Below are positions 52,060-60,283 of a stretch of 64,000 bases of DNA, piece by piece. The stretch covers positions 744,001-808,000 of the forward strand of contig CAVWEN010000002.1 of the NCBI GenBank assembly GCA_963754045.1, in the 5' to 3' direction. The DNA comes from JALZKA01 sp963754045. Lineage in GTDB: Bacteria > Actinomycetota > Thermoleophilia > Solirubrobacterales > 70-9. Below the pieces are notes generated by a model. It saw only the letters and a list, made by a program, of their open reading frames with translations, was not told the origin of the DNA and ran no database searches. Both the position numbers and the translations under genes were made by a program. Position 1 is the stretch's first letter; each line of letters opens with the position of its first letter.

Positions 52060-52562
52060 GCGTTTCGCTCAACCTCGGTCAGCGCGGCGATGTCGGCGAG
52101 ATCCTTCGGCCGGCCGGCTTCGCGCTTCATCGCGATCAGGTCGTCCTTGGCGATGACGCGGAGCTGCAGACCGGCGACATCGCGCTCGACTGCCCCACCC
52201 GCCAGCGCGCGGTATCGCTTCAGGTCCGGGCGGGATCCGTTGACCAGGTCGAGCGCCCCGTACTTGGTCACGAGAAAGTAGTTGCCGAGTGCCAGGCTCT
52301 CGGGATGGTCGAGGGGGAGTGGTAGGGGCTCGCCCTTCGCGCCGACGGCCGTAGCCTCCAGCTCGGCGAGCGCCGCGGCCAGTCGCCGCATGTTGGCAGC
52401 GCTCGGATCCGGCAGGATGTCGACATCGAGGGTTAGCCGCCCGTACCCATGCGCGATGACGGCGAGTCCCCCGATCAGTAGATGCTCGACCTCATGCTCT
52501 GCGAGGACGCCGAGCATCGCGCGTGGGTCGGCGGGCGGGCGGCCAAGCTGATCACCGTCCAT
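52056..52562 (-). CDS. Nucleotidyltransferase, AbiEii/MNT-type toxin-like
   Basis: This is a 168-aa protein from the ATG at 52562. The nucleotidyltransferase core is IGGLAVIAHGYGRLTLDVDI, with DVD as the metal-binding acidic pair, and VTKYGALDLVNG and DDLIAMKREAGRPKDLADI complete the AbiEii/DUF6036-type pattern. Such proteins act as toxins in type IV toxin-antitoxin pairs, but others are non-toxic. The start lies inside the 3' end of the XRE-type gene (11-nt overlap), so they form one unit. Confidence 0.8.
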   Translation of the reverse strand: MDGDQLGRPPADPRAMLGVLAEHEVEHLLIGGLAVIAHGYGRLTLDVDILPDPSAANMRRLAAALAELEATAVGAKGEPLPLPLDHPESLALGNYFLVTKYGALDLVNGSRPDLKRYRALAGGAVERDVAGLQLRVIAKDDLIAMKREAGRPKDLADIAALTEVERNA

Positions 52563-52878
52563 CTGTGGTACCCGCGAGCTCGGCAGCGAACTCGATCCAG
52601 CGCAGGCCACCCTCGAGTCGCACGCCCGGGTCGCCGTCCGCATCCTCGTGCAGCCGCCGCGTGTCCGCGTCGTGCTCGGCGATCGGCTCGAGCTCGAGCC
52701 GTGGCTTCCAGCCGAGCCCGGCGAGGATCTGCTCCAGGCGCTCCATGGTCAGCCCTTCGATCCCGCGCTCAATCCTGCTGATCGCGGCCTGGCTCGTGCC
52801 GGCGCGGATCGCGACCTCGCGCTGGCTCAAGCCCGAGCGAAGGCGCGCCTTTCTGATCGCCGCGCCAGCGTCGTTCAT
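52552..52878 (-). CDS. XRE-family HTH regulator, antitoxin-like
   Basis: This is a 108-aa protein with a Cro/CI helix-turn-helix (SGLSQREVAIRAGTSQAAISR, about residues 15-35) and a C-terminal acidic region. The ATG at 52878 lies within the inverted repeat at 52877-52909, so there is no room for an upstream ribosome site and translation is probably leaderless. It overlaps the nucleotidyltransferase gene. The pair resembles an autoregulated toxin-antitoxin or phage-defence module. Confidence 0.83.
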   Translation of the reverse strand: MNDAGAAIRKARLRSGLSQREVAIRAGTSQAAISRIERGIEGLTMERLEQILAGLGWKPRLELEPIAEHDADTRRLHEDADGDPGVRLEGGLRWIEFAAELAGTTDGR

Positions 52879-52909
52879 ACCGTATACAATATCACGCTGT
52901 ATACGGTAT
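52877..52909. promoter_or_regulatory. Perfect 12-bp inverted repeat over the XRE gene start (probable operator)
   Basis: Arms ATACCGTATACA (52877-52888) and TGTATACGGTAT (52898-52909) are perfect inverted copies with a 9-bp spacer. Each arm holds the palindrome GTATAC. The dyad covers the XRE start codon and the last base of the upstream dehydrogenase gene, and it is markedly AT-richer than its surroundings. This is the expected place for self-repression by the encoded HTH protein. Confidence 0.75.
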
Positions 52910-54108
52910 CAGTAGCTGCGCGGCAGGCCCAGCGAGTGCTCGGCCACGTAGTTGAGGATCATCTCGCGCGAGACCGGTGCGGTCCGGGTGAGACGAGCGC
53001 CCCAGTACATGTCGGTGAGCCCGTACTCCAGGGCGAAGCCGTTGCCGCCGTGGGTCTGGATCGCCTGGTCGACGCAATGGATCGACGCCTCGGCGGCGGC
53101 GTACTTGGCCATGTTCGATGGCTCGCCGGCGGGCGCGCCCGCGTCGTAGAGGGCAGCAGCTTTCTGGGTCATCAGGCGCGCGAGTTCGAGCTCGATCTTC
53201 GCCTGTGCGAGCGGGTGCGAGAGGCCCTGGTGCGAGCCGATCGGAGCGTCGTTCCAGACCTTGCGCTCGTTCGCGTACTCGGCGGCCATCGCCAGTGCTC
53301 GCCGCCCGACGCCGTTGGCGACCGCGGCGCCCATGATGCGCTCGGGGTTGAGGCCGTCGAACGCAGCCTTGAGACCGGCGGTTTCCGACTCGCCGATCAC
53401 CCGGTCGGCGGGCACCTCGACGTCGTCGAAGAAAAGGGTCCACTGCTTGTCGGAGGCCTTCAGTGCGACCGGTATGAACTGCTTCTCGAGGCCGGCCGAG
53501 TCGACGTCCACCAGCATCAGCAGCGGCAGTCCGAGCGACCCGTCCTCCTCGCGCTTGCGCGCGATCACCAGGATCGCCTCGGCGTCCTCGACGCCCGAGA
53601 TGTAGGTCTTGGTGCCCCGCAGCCTGTAGACGTCGCCCTCGCGCTTGGCGGCCGTGGACAGGTTGTGCGAGTTGGTGCCCGCGTCGGGCTCGGTGATCGC
53701 GAACGCCACCTTCGTGGTGCCCGCAGCGATCCCCGGCAGCCAGTCCTCCCGCTGGCGCTCGGTGCCGTGCTTGGTGATGATCGAGCCGACGATCGCGGGG
53801 GAGACCACGATCAGCAGCAGGGAGCAGCCCGCCGCCGAGATCTCCTCGCCCACTGCCTGCAGGGCGTGCATCCCCAGCCCGCCGCCGCCGTATCGCTCGG
53901 GGAGGTTGACGCCGAGGTAGCCCTTCCCGGCGAGCGCGTTCCAGAGCTCGGTCGGCGGCTCGTCCGCCTCGATGATGCGCCGGTGGTAGGCGGGCCCGCC
54001 GAAGCTCTCGCAGATGCCGCGAACGGCGTTGCGGATCTCTACCTCCTCGTCGGTGGCGACGAGGGGGAACGTCGGGATGGAGTCCGTCTTGGTCGGCGCG
54101 AGCGTCAT
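52909..54108 (-). CDS. Acyl-CoA dehydrogenase
   Basis: This is a 399-aa acyl-CoA dehydrogenase: AFAITEPDAGTNSHNLSTA for FAD and substrate, and QTHGGNGFALEYGLTDMYWG near the C-terminus. The start is the ATG at 54108 with AAAGG upstream. It begins 12 bp after the end of the next dehydrogenase gene, so the two form an operon transcribed from 55323. Its stop codon borders the operator of the XRE gene. The chain-length preference is not readable. Confidence 0.93.
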   Translation of the reverse strand: MTLAPTKTDSIPTFPLVATDEEVEIRNAVRGICESFGGPAYHRRIIEADEPPTELWNALAGKGYLGVNLPERYGGGGLGMHALQAVGEEISAAGCSLLLIVVSPAIVGSIITKHGTERQREDWLPGIAAGTTKVAFAITEPDAGTNSHNLSTAAKREGDVYRLRGTKTYISGVEDAEAILVIARKREEDGSLGLPLLMLVDVDSAGLEKQFIPVALKASDKQWTLFFDDVEVPADRVIGESETAGLKAAFDGLNPERIMGAAVANGVGRRALAMAAEYANERKVWNDAPIGSHQGLSHPLAQAKIELELARLMTQKAAALYDAGAPAGEPSNMAKYAAAEASIHCVDQAIQTHGGNGFALEYGLTDMYWGARLTRTAPVSREMILNYVAEHSLGLPRSY

Positions 54109-54120
54109 CTGAGGCCTTTC

Positions 54121-55323
54121 CTAGAGGCCGTAGGAACGGCCGATTACCTCGAGCATCACTTCGTCCGTGCCCGCACCGATCCGATTCAGGCGCTGGTCGC
54201 GGTAGGCGCGCTCGATCTCGTACTCCTTCATGTAGCCGTAACCGCCCATGATCTGGATGCACTCGTCGGCGACCTCGTCGCAGACCCGCGCGGCGTAGAG
54301 CTTCGCCATCGAGATCTCGCGCACGGGGTATTCGCCCTGAGCGAAGCGCCAGGCCACGGTGTGGGTTAGCTGCTTGGCCGCCTCGATCTTCGTCGCCATG
54401 TCGGCGAACTTGTGGCGGATCGCCTGAAACCGGCCGATCGGCCGCCCGAATGCCTCCCGCTCCTTGGCGTACTCAAGGGTGCGTTCGAACATGCGCTCGG
54501 CGCCCGAGTAGCACCCGGCGGCACCGACCAGACGCTCGCCCTGCAGCTCCCAGGAGATGTGGTAGAAGCCCTTGCCCTCCTCGCCCAGCACGGAATCGGC
54601 AGGCACGCGGAAATCCTCGAACGCCAGCTCGCCGGTGTCGGAGGCGTGCATCCCCATCTTCTCCAGCTCGCGTGAGACGGAGAATCCGGGCAGCGGGTTT
54701 CCCTTCTCGTCGCGCAGATCGACGAGCATCAGGGTGATCCCGCCATGACCACCGTCGGGGTCGGTCTTCGTCACCAGGACACAGAAGTCGGCTCGTGGCC
54801 CGTTCGTGATGAACGTCTTGGAGCCGTTGATGACGTACTCGTCGCCGTCGCGGATCGCGGTGGTGCGGATGCCGGCGACATCGGAGCCGGCGCCCGGCTC
54901 GGTGATCCCGAGGCTGCCGACCTTCTCACCCTTGATGCCGGGCACGAGGTAGCGCTGCTTTTGCTCCTCGGTGCCGAGCAGGTGGACCGGGGGGAGGACC
55001 ATGTCGGTCTGCACCGCGAAGCCCATGTTGGTCCCGCCCGAACCGGAGTAGGACAGGCACTCAGCGCGAATCAACGAGTAGAAGTAGTCGCCACCCTGCC
55101 CGCCGTACTCCTCCGGGAAGCAGAGCCCGAGGTAGCCAAGATCACCGGCGCGCTTCATCACCTCGGTGGGCCAATAGGTGTCCTCCCACTCGTTGCGGTG
55201 GGGGTGCATCTCCTTGAGCACCCAGGCCTTCATCGACTCGCGCAGGTCGAGGTGCTCGTCGGTGAAGATGAAGTGCGAGCTGCCCGCGTCGTGCTCGGGT
55301 TTGATCACGGTGGCTGTGGCCAA
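54121..55323 (-). CDS. Acyl-CoA dehydrogenase
   Basis: This is a 400-aa acyl-CoA dehydrogenase, close in sequence to the one at 47993: LGITEPGAGSDVAGIRTTAI and CIQIMGGYGYMKEYEIERAY. The TTG start at 55323 has AAAGGAAC upstream. It is the first gene of the minus-strand pair and is divergent, with 54 bp between the starts, from the enoyl-CoA hydratase of the BKACE operon. This suggests shared control and a common pathway. Confidence 0.93.
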   Translation of the reverse strand: MATATVIKPEHDAGSSHFIFTDEHLDLRESMKAWVLKEMHPHRNEWEDTYWPTEVMKRAGDLGYLGLCFPEEYGGQGGDYFYSLIRAECLSYSGSGGTNMGFAVQTDMVLPPVHLLGTEEQKQRYLVPGIKGEKVGSLGITEPGAGSDVAGIRTTAIRDGDEYVINGSKTFITNGPRADFCVLVTKTDPDGGHGGITLMLVDLRDEKGNPLPGFSVSRELEKMGMHASDTGELAFEDFRVPADSVLGEEGKGFYHISWELQGERLVGAAGCYSGAERMFERTLEYAKEREAFGRPIGRFQAIRHKFADMATKIEAAKQLTHTVAWRFAQGEYPVREISMAKLYAARVCDEVADECIQIMGGYGYMKEYEIERAYRDQRLNRIGAGTDEVMLEVIGRSYGL

Positions 55324-55360
55324 GAGGTTCCTTTCAGGCGTCGATCCGCAGAAAGTGTAG

Positions 55361-55376
55361 AGTAGTACTTCCTACT
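55361..55376. promoter_or_regulatory. Short dyad between the divergent dehydrogenase and hydratase genes
   Basis: AGTAG (55361-55365) and CTACT (55372-55376) are inverted, 6 bp apart, ending one base before the ATG at 55378. Both the divergent layout and the MerR gene downstream make a regulator site plausible, but the dyad is short and could be chance. Confidence 0.3.
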
Positions 55377-55377
55377 T

Positions 55378-56163
55378 ATGACTGACTTTTCCAAGCTCAC
55401 CTATGCGGTCGACGAGGGCGTCGCCACAATCGCTTTCGACGACCCCGACACCCGCAACGCTCTCTCCGAGGAACTGCTGGGCGAGTTGGTCGAGGCGATC
55501 AGGCTCGTCAAGGCCGATCCCGACGCGCGGGTGCTCGTGCTCACCTCCACCCACGAGAAGGTCTTCTCGGCAGGCGGCAACCTGGGCGGCTTCGCAGCCG
55601 ACGTGCCGACCGCCCACAAGTATCTGGGTGTGCAGTCGTTCATCGACGTCTTCCAGGCGCTCGGTGAGCTCGGCAAGCCATCGATCGTCGCCGCCAACGG
55701 GCACGTTTTGGCGGGTTCACTCGGCGTCGCCCTTGCCTGCGACCTGATCATCGCCAAGGACACAGCCGGATTCGGGACGCCCGAGATCAACGTCGGGCTG
55801 TTCCCGTTCATGATCATGGCCCTGATCTACCGCAACGTTCCGCGCAAGAAGACGACGGAGATGTTGCTTCTCGGCGAGCGCCTCACCGCCGAGGAGGCGC
55901 GCGAGGCGGGGATCGTGAACAAGGTCGTTCCGGCCGAGGAGTTCGACGCCGCCGTGGCCGAATGGGCCGGCAAGCTGGCCTCGAAGTCGCCGCTGGTGAT
56001 GAGGCTCGGCAAGGACGCGATGTGGCGGCAAATGGACATGCCGCTCGCGGACGCCCTCGACTTCCTGCGCTCGCAGCTGACGATCGAGCTGTCGACCGAG
56101 GACGCGATCGAGGGCGTCACCGCGTTCTTCGAAAAACGCGACCCGGTCTGGAGGGGACGTTGA
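55378..56163 (+). CDS. Enoyl-CoA hydratase/isomerase family protein
   Basis: This is a 261-aa crotonase. It has the oxyanion-hole segments HEKVFSAGGNLGGFAAD and NGHVLAGSLGVALACDL, the loop FGTPEINVGLFPFMIM (a hydratase-type Glu lies here), and the C-terminal FFEKRDPVWRGR. The ATG at 55378 has no ribosome site in front; with a possible -10 at 55358, the transcript may be almost leaderless. It is the first gene of the BKACE operon, and its stop overlaps the TTG of the next gene. Confidence 0.9.
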   Translation: MTDFSKLTYAVDEGVATIAFDDPDTRNALSEELLGELVEAIRLVKADPDARVLVLTSTHEKVFSAGGNLGGFAADVPTAHKYLGVQSFIDVFQALGELGKPSIVAANGHVLAGSLGVALACDLIIAKDTAGFGTPEINVGLFPFMIMALIYRNVPRKKTTEMLLLGERLTAEEAREAGIVNKVVPAEEFDAAVAEWAGKLASKSPLVMRLGKDAMWRQMDMPLADALDFLRSQLTIELSTEDAIEGVTAFFEKRDPVWRGR

Positions 56164-57710
56164 CTCTCAACGAACAGACGGACGAGCTTCACGCCCGCCG
56201 CGAGCGCGTGAGGCTCGGCGGCGGCGAGGAGAAGATCGCCAAGCAGCACGAGCGTGGCAAGCTCACCGCCCGCGAGCGGATCGACCTGCTGATCGATGAG
56301 GGAACGTTTGTCGAGATCGGCATGCACGGCCGTCCGCATTTCTCCCAGCGCTCGATGGAGGGGAAGGACGCACCTGCCGACGGGGTGATCACCGGCTGGG
56401 GCGAGGTCGACGGCCGCACCGTTGCGATCGCCGCCTACGACTTCACCGTGATGGCCGGCTCGATGGGCATGACCGGCGAGATCAAGATGGGCCGCCTGCG
56501 CGAGATCGCCCTCCAGCAGCGGATGCCGCTGATCTGGCTGCTCGACTCCGCCGGTGCGCGCATCCAGGAGGCCGCAGGCTCGCTTTTCGCCGGCTCCGGC
56601 CACCTCTTTCGCGAGGAGGTGACGATGTCGGGCGTGATCCCGATGGTGGCCGCGATGATGGGCCCCTGCGCCGCGGGCACCGCCTACATCCCCGGTCTCT
56701 CGGACTTCGTGCCGATGGTCGTCGGGCAGGGCGCGATGGCTCTGGCCGGACCCCACCTGACCAAGGCCGTCACCGGCGAGGACATCTCGATGGAAGAGCT
56801 CGGCGGCGCCAAGGTGCACTGCCGCAAGTCGGGGGTGGGAGACCTCGAGGTCAAGGACGATGCGGAGTGCATCGAGGCCGTCAAGTCCTACCTTTCGTTC
56901 TTTCCCTCGAACTGCGAGCAGCGTCCGCCGGTGCGCGAGACCACCGACCCGGTCGACCGGATGTCCGAGCGGCTGATGGAGATCGTCCCCGAGTCCAACC
57001 GCCAGCCCTACGACATGTACGAGATCATCGGCGAGATCGTCGACGACGGCGAGTACTTCGACATCAAGCCGAAGTTCGCAAAGACGATCATCACCTGCCT
57101 GGCGCGCTTCGGCGGACAGCCGGTGGGAATCGTCGCCAGTCAGCCAAAGCAGCTCGGCGGCATCCTCGAAAACGACTCGGCCGACAAGGCAGCGCGGTTC
57201 GTAAACCTCTGCGACGCCTTTTCGATCCCGCTCGTCTTTCTTCAGGACGTACCCGGGTTCATGGTCGGCTCGAAGGTCGAGCACGCCGGGATCATCCGCC
57301 ACGGCGCGAAGATGCTCTACGCGATCTCGCGTGCGACGGTGCCGAAGGTGACGGTGGTGATTCGTAAGGCCTACGGGGCCGGCTACTACGTGATGAACGG
57401 CAAGGCGTATGAGCCCGACCAGATCTACGCCTGGCCATCGGCGGAGATCTCGGTGATGGGTGCTGAGGGCGCGGTGAACATCATTGGCCGCTCGGCCATC
57501 GAAGCCTCTGACGACCCGGACGCGACTCGCGAGGCGATGGTCGAGGCGGTGCGCGAGCAGATCGACGTCTACATCGCCGCGGGCAACGCGATGATCGACG
57601 ACGTCATCGACCCGCGTGAGACCCGCCCGCGGATCATCAAGGCCTTGCGGATGGCCAAGGACAAGAAGGTCGACCGACCCTGGCGAAAGCACGGAGTGAT
57701 GCCCGTATGA
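56160..57710 (+). CDS. Acyl-CoA carboxylase carboxyltransferase (beta) subunit
   Basis: This 516-aa biotin-dependent carboxyltransferase moves carboxyl from biotin to an acyl-CoA. It has HERGKLTARERIDLLIDEGT, AAYDFTVMAGSMGMTG, LLDSAGARIQEAAGS, and in the second half FLQDVPGFMVGS with VIRKAYGAGYYVMNG. It resembles the propionyl-/methylcrotonyl-type and glutaconyl-decarboxylase-like group; the substrate cannot be decided. The TTG start overlaps the hydratase stop (TTGA). No biotin carboxylase is in the window; the free BCCP at 39554 could be the carrier. Confidence 0.9.
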   Translation: MTLNEQTDELHARRERVRLGGGEEKIAKQHERGKLTARERIDLLIDEGTFVEIGMHGRPHFSQRSMEGKDAPADGVITGWGEVDGRTVAIAAYDFTVMAGSMGMTGEIKMGRLREIALQQRMPLIWLLDSAGARIQEAAGSLFAGSGHLFREEVTMSGVIPMVAAMMGPCAAGTAYIPGLSDFVPMVVGQGAMALAGPHLTKAVTGEDISMEELGGAKVHCRKSGVGDLEVKDDAECIEAVKSYLSFFPSNCEQRPPVRETTDPVDRMSERLMEIVPESNRQPYDMYEIIGEIVDDGEYFDIKPKFAKTIITCLARFGGQPVGIVASQPKQLGGILENDSADKAARFVNLCDAFSIPLVFLQDVPGFMVGSKVEHAGIIRHGAKMLYAISRATVPKVTVVIRKAYGAGYYVMNGKAYEPDQIYAWPSAEISVMGAEGAVNIIGRSAIEASDDPDATREAMVEAVREQIDVYIAAGNAMIDDVIDPRETRPRIIKALRMAKDKKVDRPWRKHGVMPV

Positions 57711-57732
57711 GCTCGCCACGCGTGTGCGTCGG

Positions 57733-58143
57733 ATGAGGGACCTGACCCCGAATGAGGAACTGACCACGCGCGCGATCGCGGCGTGGAACACGGGTGATGC
57801 GGGAGCGGCGGTCGAGCTGTGTGCGCCCGACTGCGTGATGCTGCCCGTGATCACCGGGACGATCGTTGGCGACCCCTATCGGGGCCACGACGGGGTTCGC
57901 GCCTGGTTCAGGGACTACATCGAGGCCTTCGACGAGTTTCAGTTCACCGCCGAGGAGATGCGGGACTTCGGAGATCGGATCCTCGTCGTCGGTCGGGTCC
58001 ACGCGAAGGGCTACGACAGCGGAATCGAGATCGACCAGCCGTTCGCGTTCTGCAGCACCATTCGCGACGGCCTCGCGGTTCGCTTTCGGTCGTTCCTCGA
58101 CGTTGAGGCCGCAACTGCCGCGGCCGAGAAGGGAGAGATATGA
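57733..58143 (+). CDS. SnoaL-like (NTF2-fold) protein
   Basis: This is a 136-aa protein from the ATG at 57733, with a GTG at 57724 as an alternative. The cone-shaped NTF2 fold is seen in ELTTRAIAAWNTGDAGAAVE, GHDGVRAWFRDYIEAFDEFQ and the strand VVGRVHAKGYDSGIEIDQP. Family members are ketosteroid-isomerase or polyketide-cyclase types, or have no known activity. It overlaps the BKACE gene by 4 nt, which argues that it serves that pathway, perhaps as an isomerase or as a scaffold. Confidence 0.82.
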   Translation: MRDLTPNEELTTRAIAAWNTGDAGAAVELCAPDCVMLPVITGTIVGDPYRGHDGVRAWFRDYIEAFDEFQFTAEEMRDFGDRILVVGRVHAKGYDSGIEIDQPFAFCSTIRDGLAVRFRSFLDVEAATAAAEKGEI

Positions 58144-59048
58144 GTGCCTTCGACGACCCGGTGATAATCAGCTGCTCGATCAGTGGCGCGATCGCCAACC
58201 GCGACCAGTGCCCCGCAATCCCGTACACGCCCGAGGAGTACGCCGCTGAGGCTCGGCGCGCGGTCGACGAGGGGGCGTCTCAGATCCACATCCACGCCCG
58301 CACGCCGGATGGCGTTCCCTCCTACGAGATTGAGGACTTTCGAGCCATCACCGAGGCGATCCTCGGAGAGGTCGGCGACGTGATCATCAACTACTCGACC
58401 GGCGCGATCGGTGTCTCGATGGAGAAGCGCCTGGAGTACCTGCGCGCGCTCACCCCCGACGTCGCGGCGCTGAACATGAGCTCGATGAACTACGCGAAGT
58501 TTTCGAAGCGCCGTAACGACTTCGTCTTCAAGGCGGTGTTCGAGAACTCGTTCGACACGATCATGGACTTCCTCGCCGAGTTCCGCGTGCTCGGGATCAA
58601 GCCCGAGCACGAGTGCTTCGACGCTGGTCATGTCGCCAACCTCGACCCGCTGATCGCGATGGGACTGGTGGACGAGCCGCACCAGATCTCGCTCGTGATG
58701 GGTGTTACCGGCGGTATCCGCCCAAACGCGCGCAACGTCGGGCTGATGGCCGAGCAGATCCCGGGCGGCCCCGACCGCGGGGCAAACTGGCAGGTGATCG
58801 GCGTCTCGCGCGCGCAGTGGCATCTGCTTGCCACCTCGCTCACGTTGGGAGGCAACGTCCGCGCCGGCCTGGAGGACAATCTCTATCTCCCGAACGGCGA
58901 GATGGCGCGCTCGAACGGCGATCTGATCGGCAAGGCGAGGCAGATGGCCGAGGACGTGGGACGCCGGGCGGCGAGCGTCGCTGAGGCCCGCGAGTTGCTG
59001 GGGCTGAAGGAGCGATCCCAGGCGCTCAACGCGGCGGTCGCGCCGTGA
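58140..59048 (+). CDS. Beta-keto acid cleavage enzyme (BKACE, DUF849)
   Basis: BKACE enzymes cleave a beta-keto acid with acetyl-CoA to acetoacetate and an acyl-CoA; the founding member acts on 3-keto-5-aminohexanoate in lysine fermentation. This 302-aa TIM-barrel protein has the zinc ligands His50 and His52 in QIHIHARTP, the later ligand block GVTGGIRPNA, and GGNVRAGLEDNLYLPNGEMA. These are the diagnostic BKACE motifs. The specific substrate is set by residues I cannot evaluate. It starts within the SnoaL-like gene and its stop overlaps the CoA-transferase start. Confidence 0.92.
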   Translation: MSAFDDPVIISCSISGAIANRDQCPAIPYTPEEYAAEARRAVDEGASQIHIHARTPDGVPSYEIEDFRAITEAILGEVGDVIINYSTGAIGVSMEKRLEYLRALTPDVAALNMSSMNYAKFSKRRNDFVFKAVFENSFDTIMDFLAEFRVLGIKPEHECFDAGHVANLDPLIAMGLVDEPHQISLVMGVTGGIRPNARNVGLMAEQIPGGPDRGANWQVIGVSRAQWHLLATSLTLGGNVRAGLEDNLYLPNGEMARSNGDLIGKARQMAEDVGRRAASVAEARELLGLKERSQALNAAVAP

Positions 59049-60283
59049 TCGCGCCCGGCACTCTGGAGGGCGTCAAGGTCCTCGATCTCAGCCGGCTGTT
59101 GCCCGGCGGCTACTGCTCGCTGCTGCTCGCCGACGCCGGGGCCGACGTGGTCAAGATCGAGGACACGGGCATGGGCGACTACGTGCGCTGGGCGCCGCCG
59201 TACTACGGCACCGACGAACAGCAGGGGCTCGGCACCCGCTCATCGCTGTATCTGGCGCTCAACCGCGGCAAGCGATCGGTCCGGCTCGACCTCAAACAGG
59301 ACGCGGGCCGCGACACCCTGCTGCGCCTGGTGCGCGAAGCCGACGTGGTTCTGGAGAGCTTTCGCCCGGGCGTGCTCGACCGGCTCGGTTGCGGTTACGA
59401 GGCGATGAAGGCCGCGAACCCGGGCATCGTCTATTGCGCGATCACGGGCTACGGGCTCGACGGCCCGAACACCGCGCGCGCCGGGCACGACACGAACTAT
59501 CTCGCCCTCGGTGGTCTGCTGGGGTTGACCGGCGCCTCGGGCGGCCCGCCGGTCCAAGCTGCCGGGCAGATCGCCGACCTTGGCGGCGGCGGATTGATGG
59601 GCGTGTTCGGCATCCTCGCCGCGCTGCTGCACAAGCAGCGAACGGGCGAGGGACAACTGGTGGACGTTTCAATGACCGACGGTGCCCAGTCCTGGCTGGG
59701 AATGGTGGCCGGCGCCTTTCTCTGCGACGGCCACGTGCCCAAGCGTGGCGAGGAGATGCTGAACGGCGGCGTTGCTTGTTACCTCCCGTATGAGGTCGCG
59801 GACGGATGGGTCAGCTGCGGCGCGCTCGAGCCGAAGTTCTGGCAGGGGTTCTGTCGCGGCATCGAGCGTGACGACCTGCTCGACCATCAGTTCGCGAAGC
59901 CGGGTTCGGAGGGGCACGCGCTGATCGCCGAGGTATTCCGGACGAAGACAAAGGCCGAATGGGCCGTGTTCAACGACGAGTTCGACTGCTGCATCGAGCC
60001 GGTGCTCGACCTCGACGAGGCGCTCGGCTCCCAGCTCACCCGCGAGCGCGAGATGGTTGTCGAGGTCGAGCAGCCCGAGATCGGACCGGTGCGCCTGCTC
60101 GGGATGCCCGTGAAGTTCAGCTCCGCCCCGGGCGATCCGACCCGGCCCGCGCCCGCGCTCGGCGAGCACACCGAGGAGGTGTTGACCGCCGCCGGGATCG
60201 ACGATGAAAAGTTGCAGGCGCTGCTCGAGTCCGGCGCCGCCGCCGGGCCGAGCGCCACAGCAACCGGTTCGTTCATGTCATGA
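59045..60283 (+). CDS. CoA-transferase, family III (CaiB/BaiF)
   Basis: This 412-aa enzyme moves CoA between acyl groups. It has VLDLSRLLPGGYCSLLLADA, GADVVKIEDTG, the catalytic Asp149 in RAGHDTNYLALGGLLGLTG, and VDVSMTDGAQSWLGMVAG. The GTG start overlaps the BKACE stop and its own stop overlaps the MerR gene. It could activate the operon substrate or a product; the acyl donors are not readable. Confidence 0.92.
   Translation: MIAPGTLEGVKVLDLSRLLPGGYCSLLLADAGADVVKIEDTGMGDYVRWAPPYYGTDEQQGLGTRSSLYLALNRGKRSVRLDLKQDAGRDTLLRLVREADVVLESFRPGVLDRLGCGYEAMKAANPGIVYCAITGYGLDGPNTARAGHDTNYLALGGLLGLTGASGGPPVQAAGQIADLGGGGLMGVFGILAALLHKQRTGEGQLVDVSMTDGAQSWLGMVAGAFLCDGHVPKRGEEMLNGGVACYLPYEVADGWVSCGALEPKFWQGFCRGIERDDLLDHQFAKPGSEGHALIAEVFRTKTKAEWAVFNDEFDCCIEPVLDLDEALGSQLTREREMVVEVEQPEIGPVRLLGMPVKFSSAPGDPTRPAPALGEHTEEVLTAAGIDDEKLQALLESGAAAGPSATATGSFMS

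Noticed and set aside
52648..54369. 573-aa plus-strand frame
   Set aside because: Antisense to an acyl-CoA dehydrogenase and to the XRE gene; it has no recognisable domain.
55827..57854. 675-aa minus-strand frame
   Set aside because: Antisense to the carboxyltransferase and hydratase genes; Arg/His-rich composition is typical of a shadow frame.
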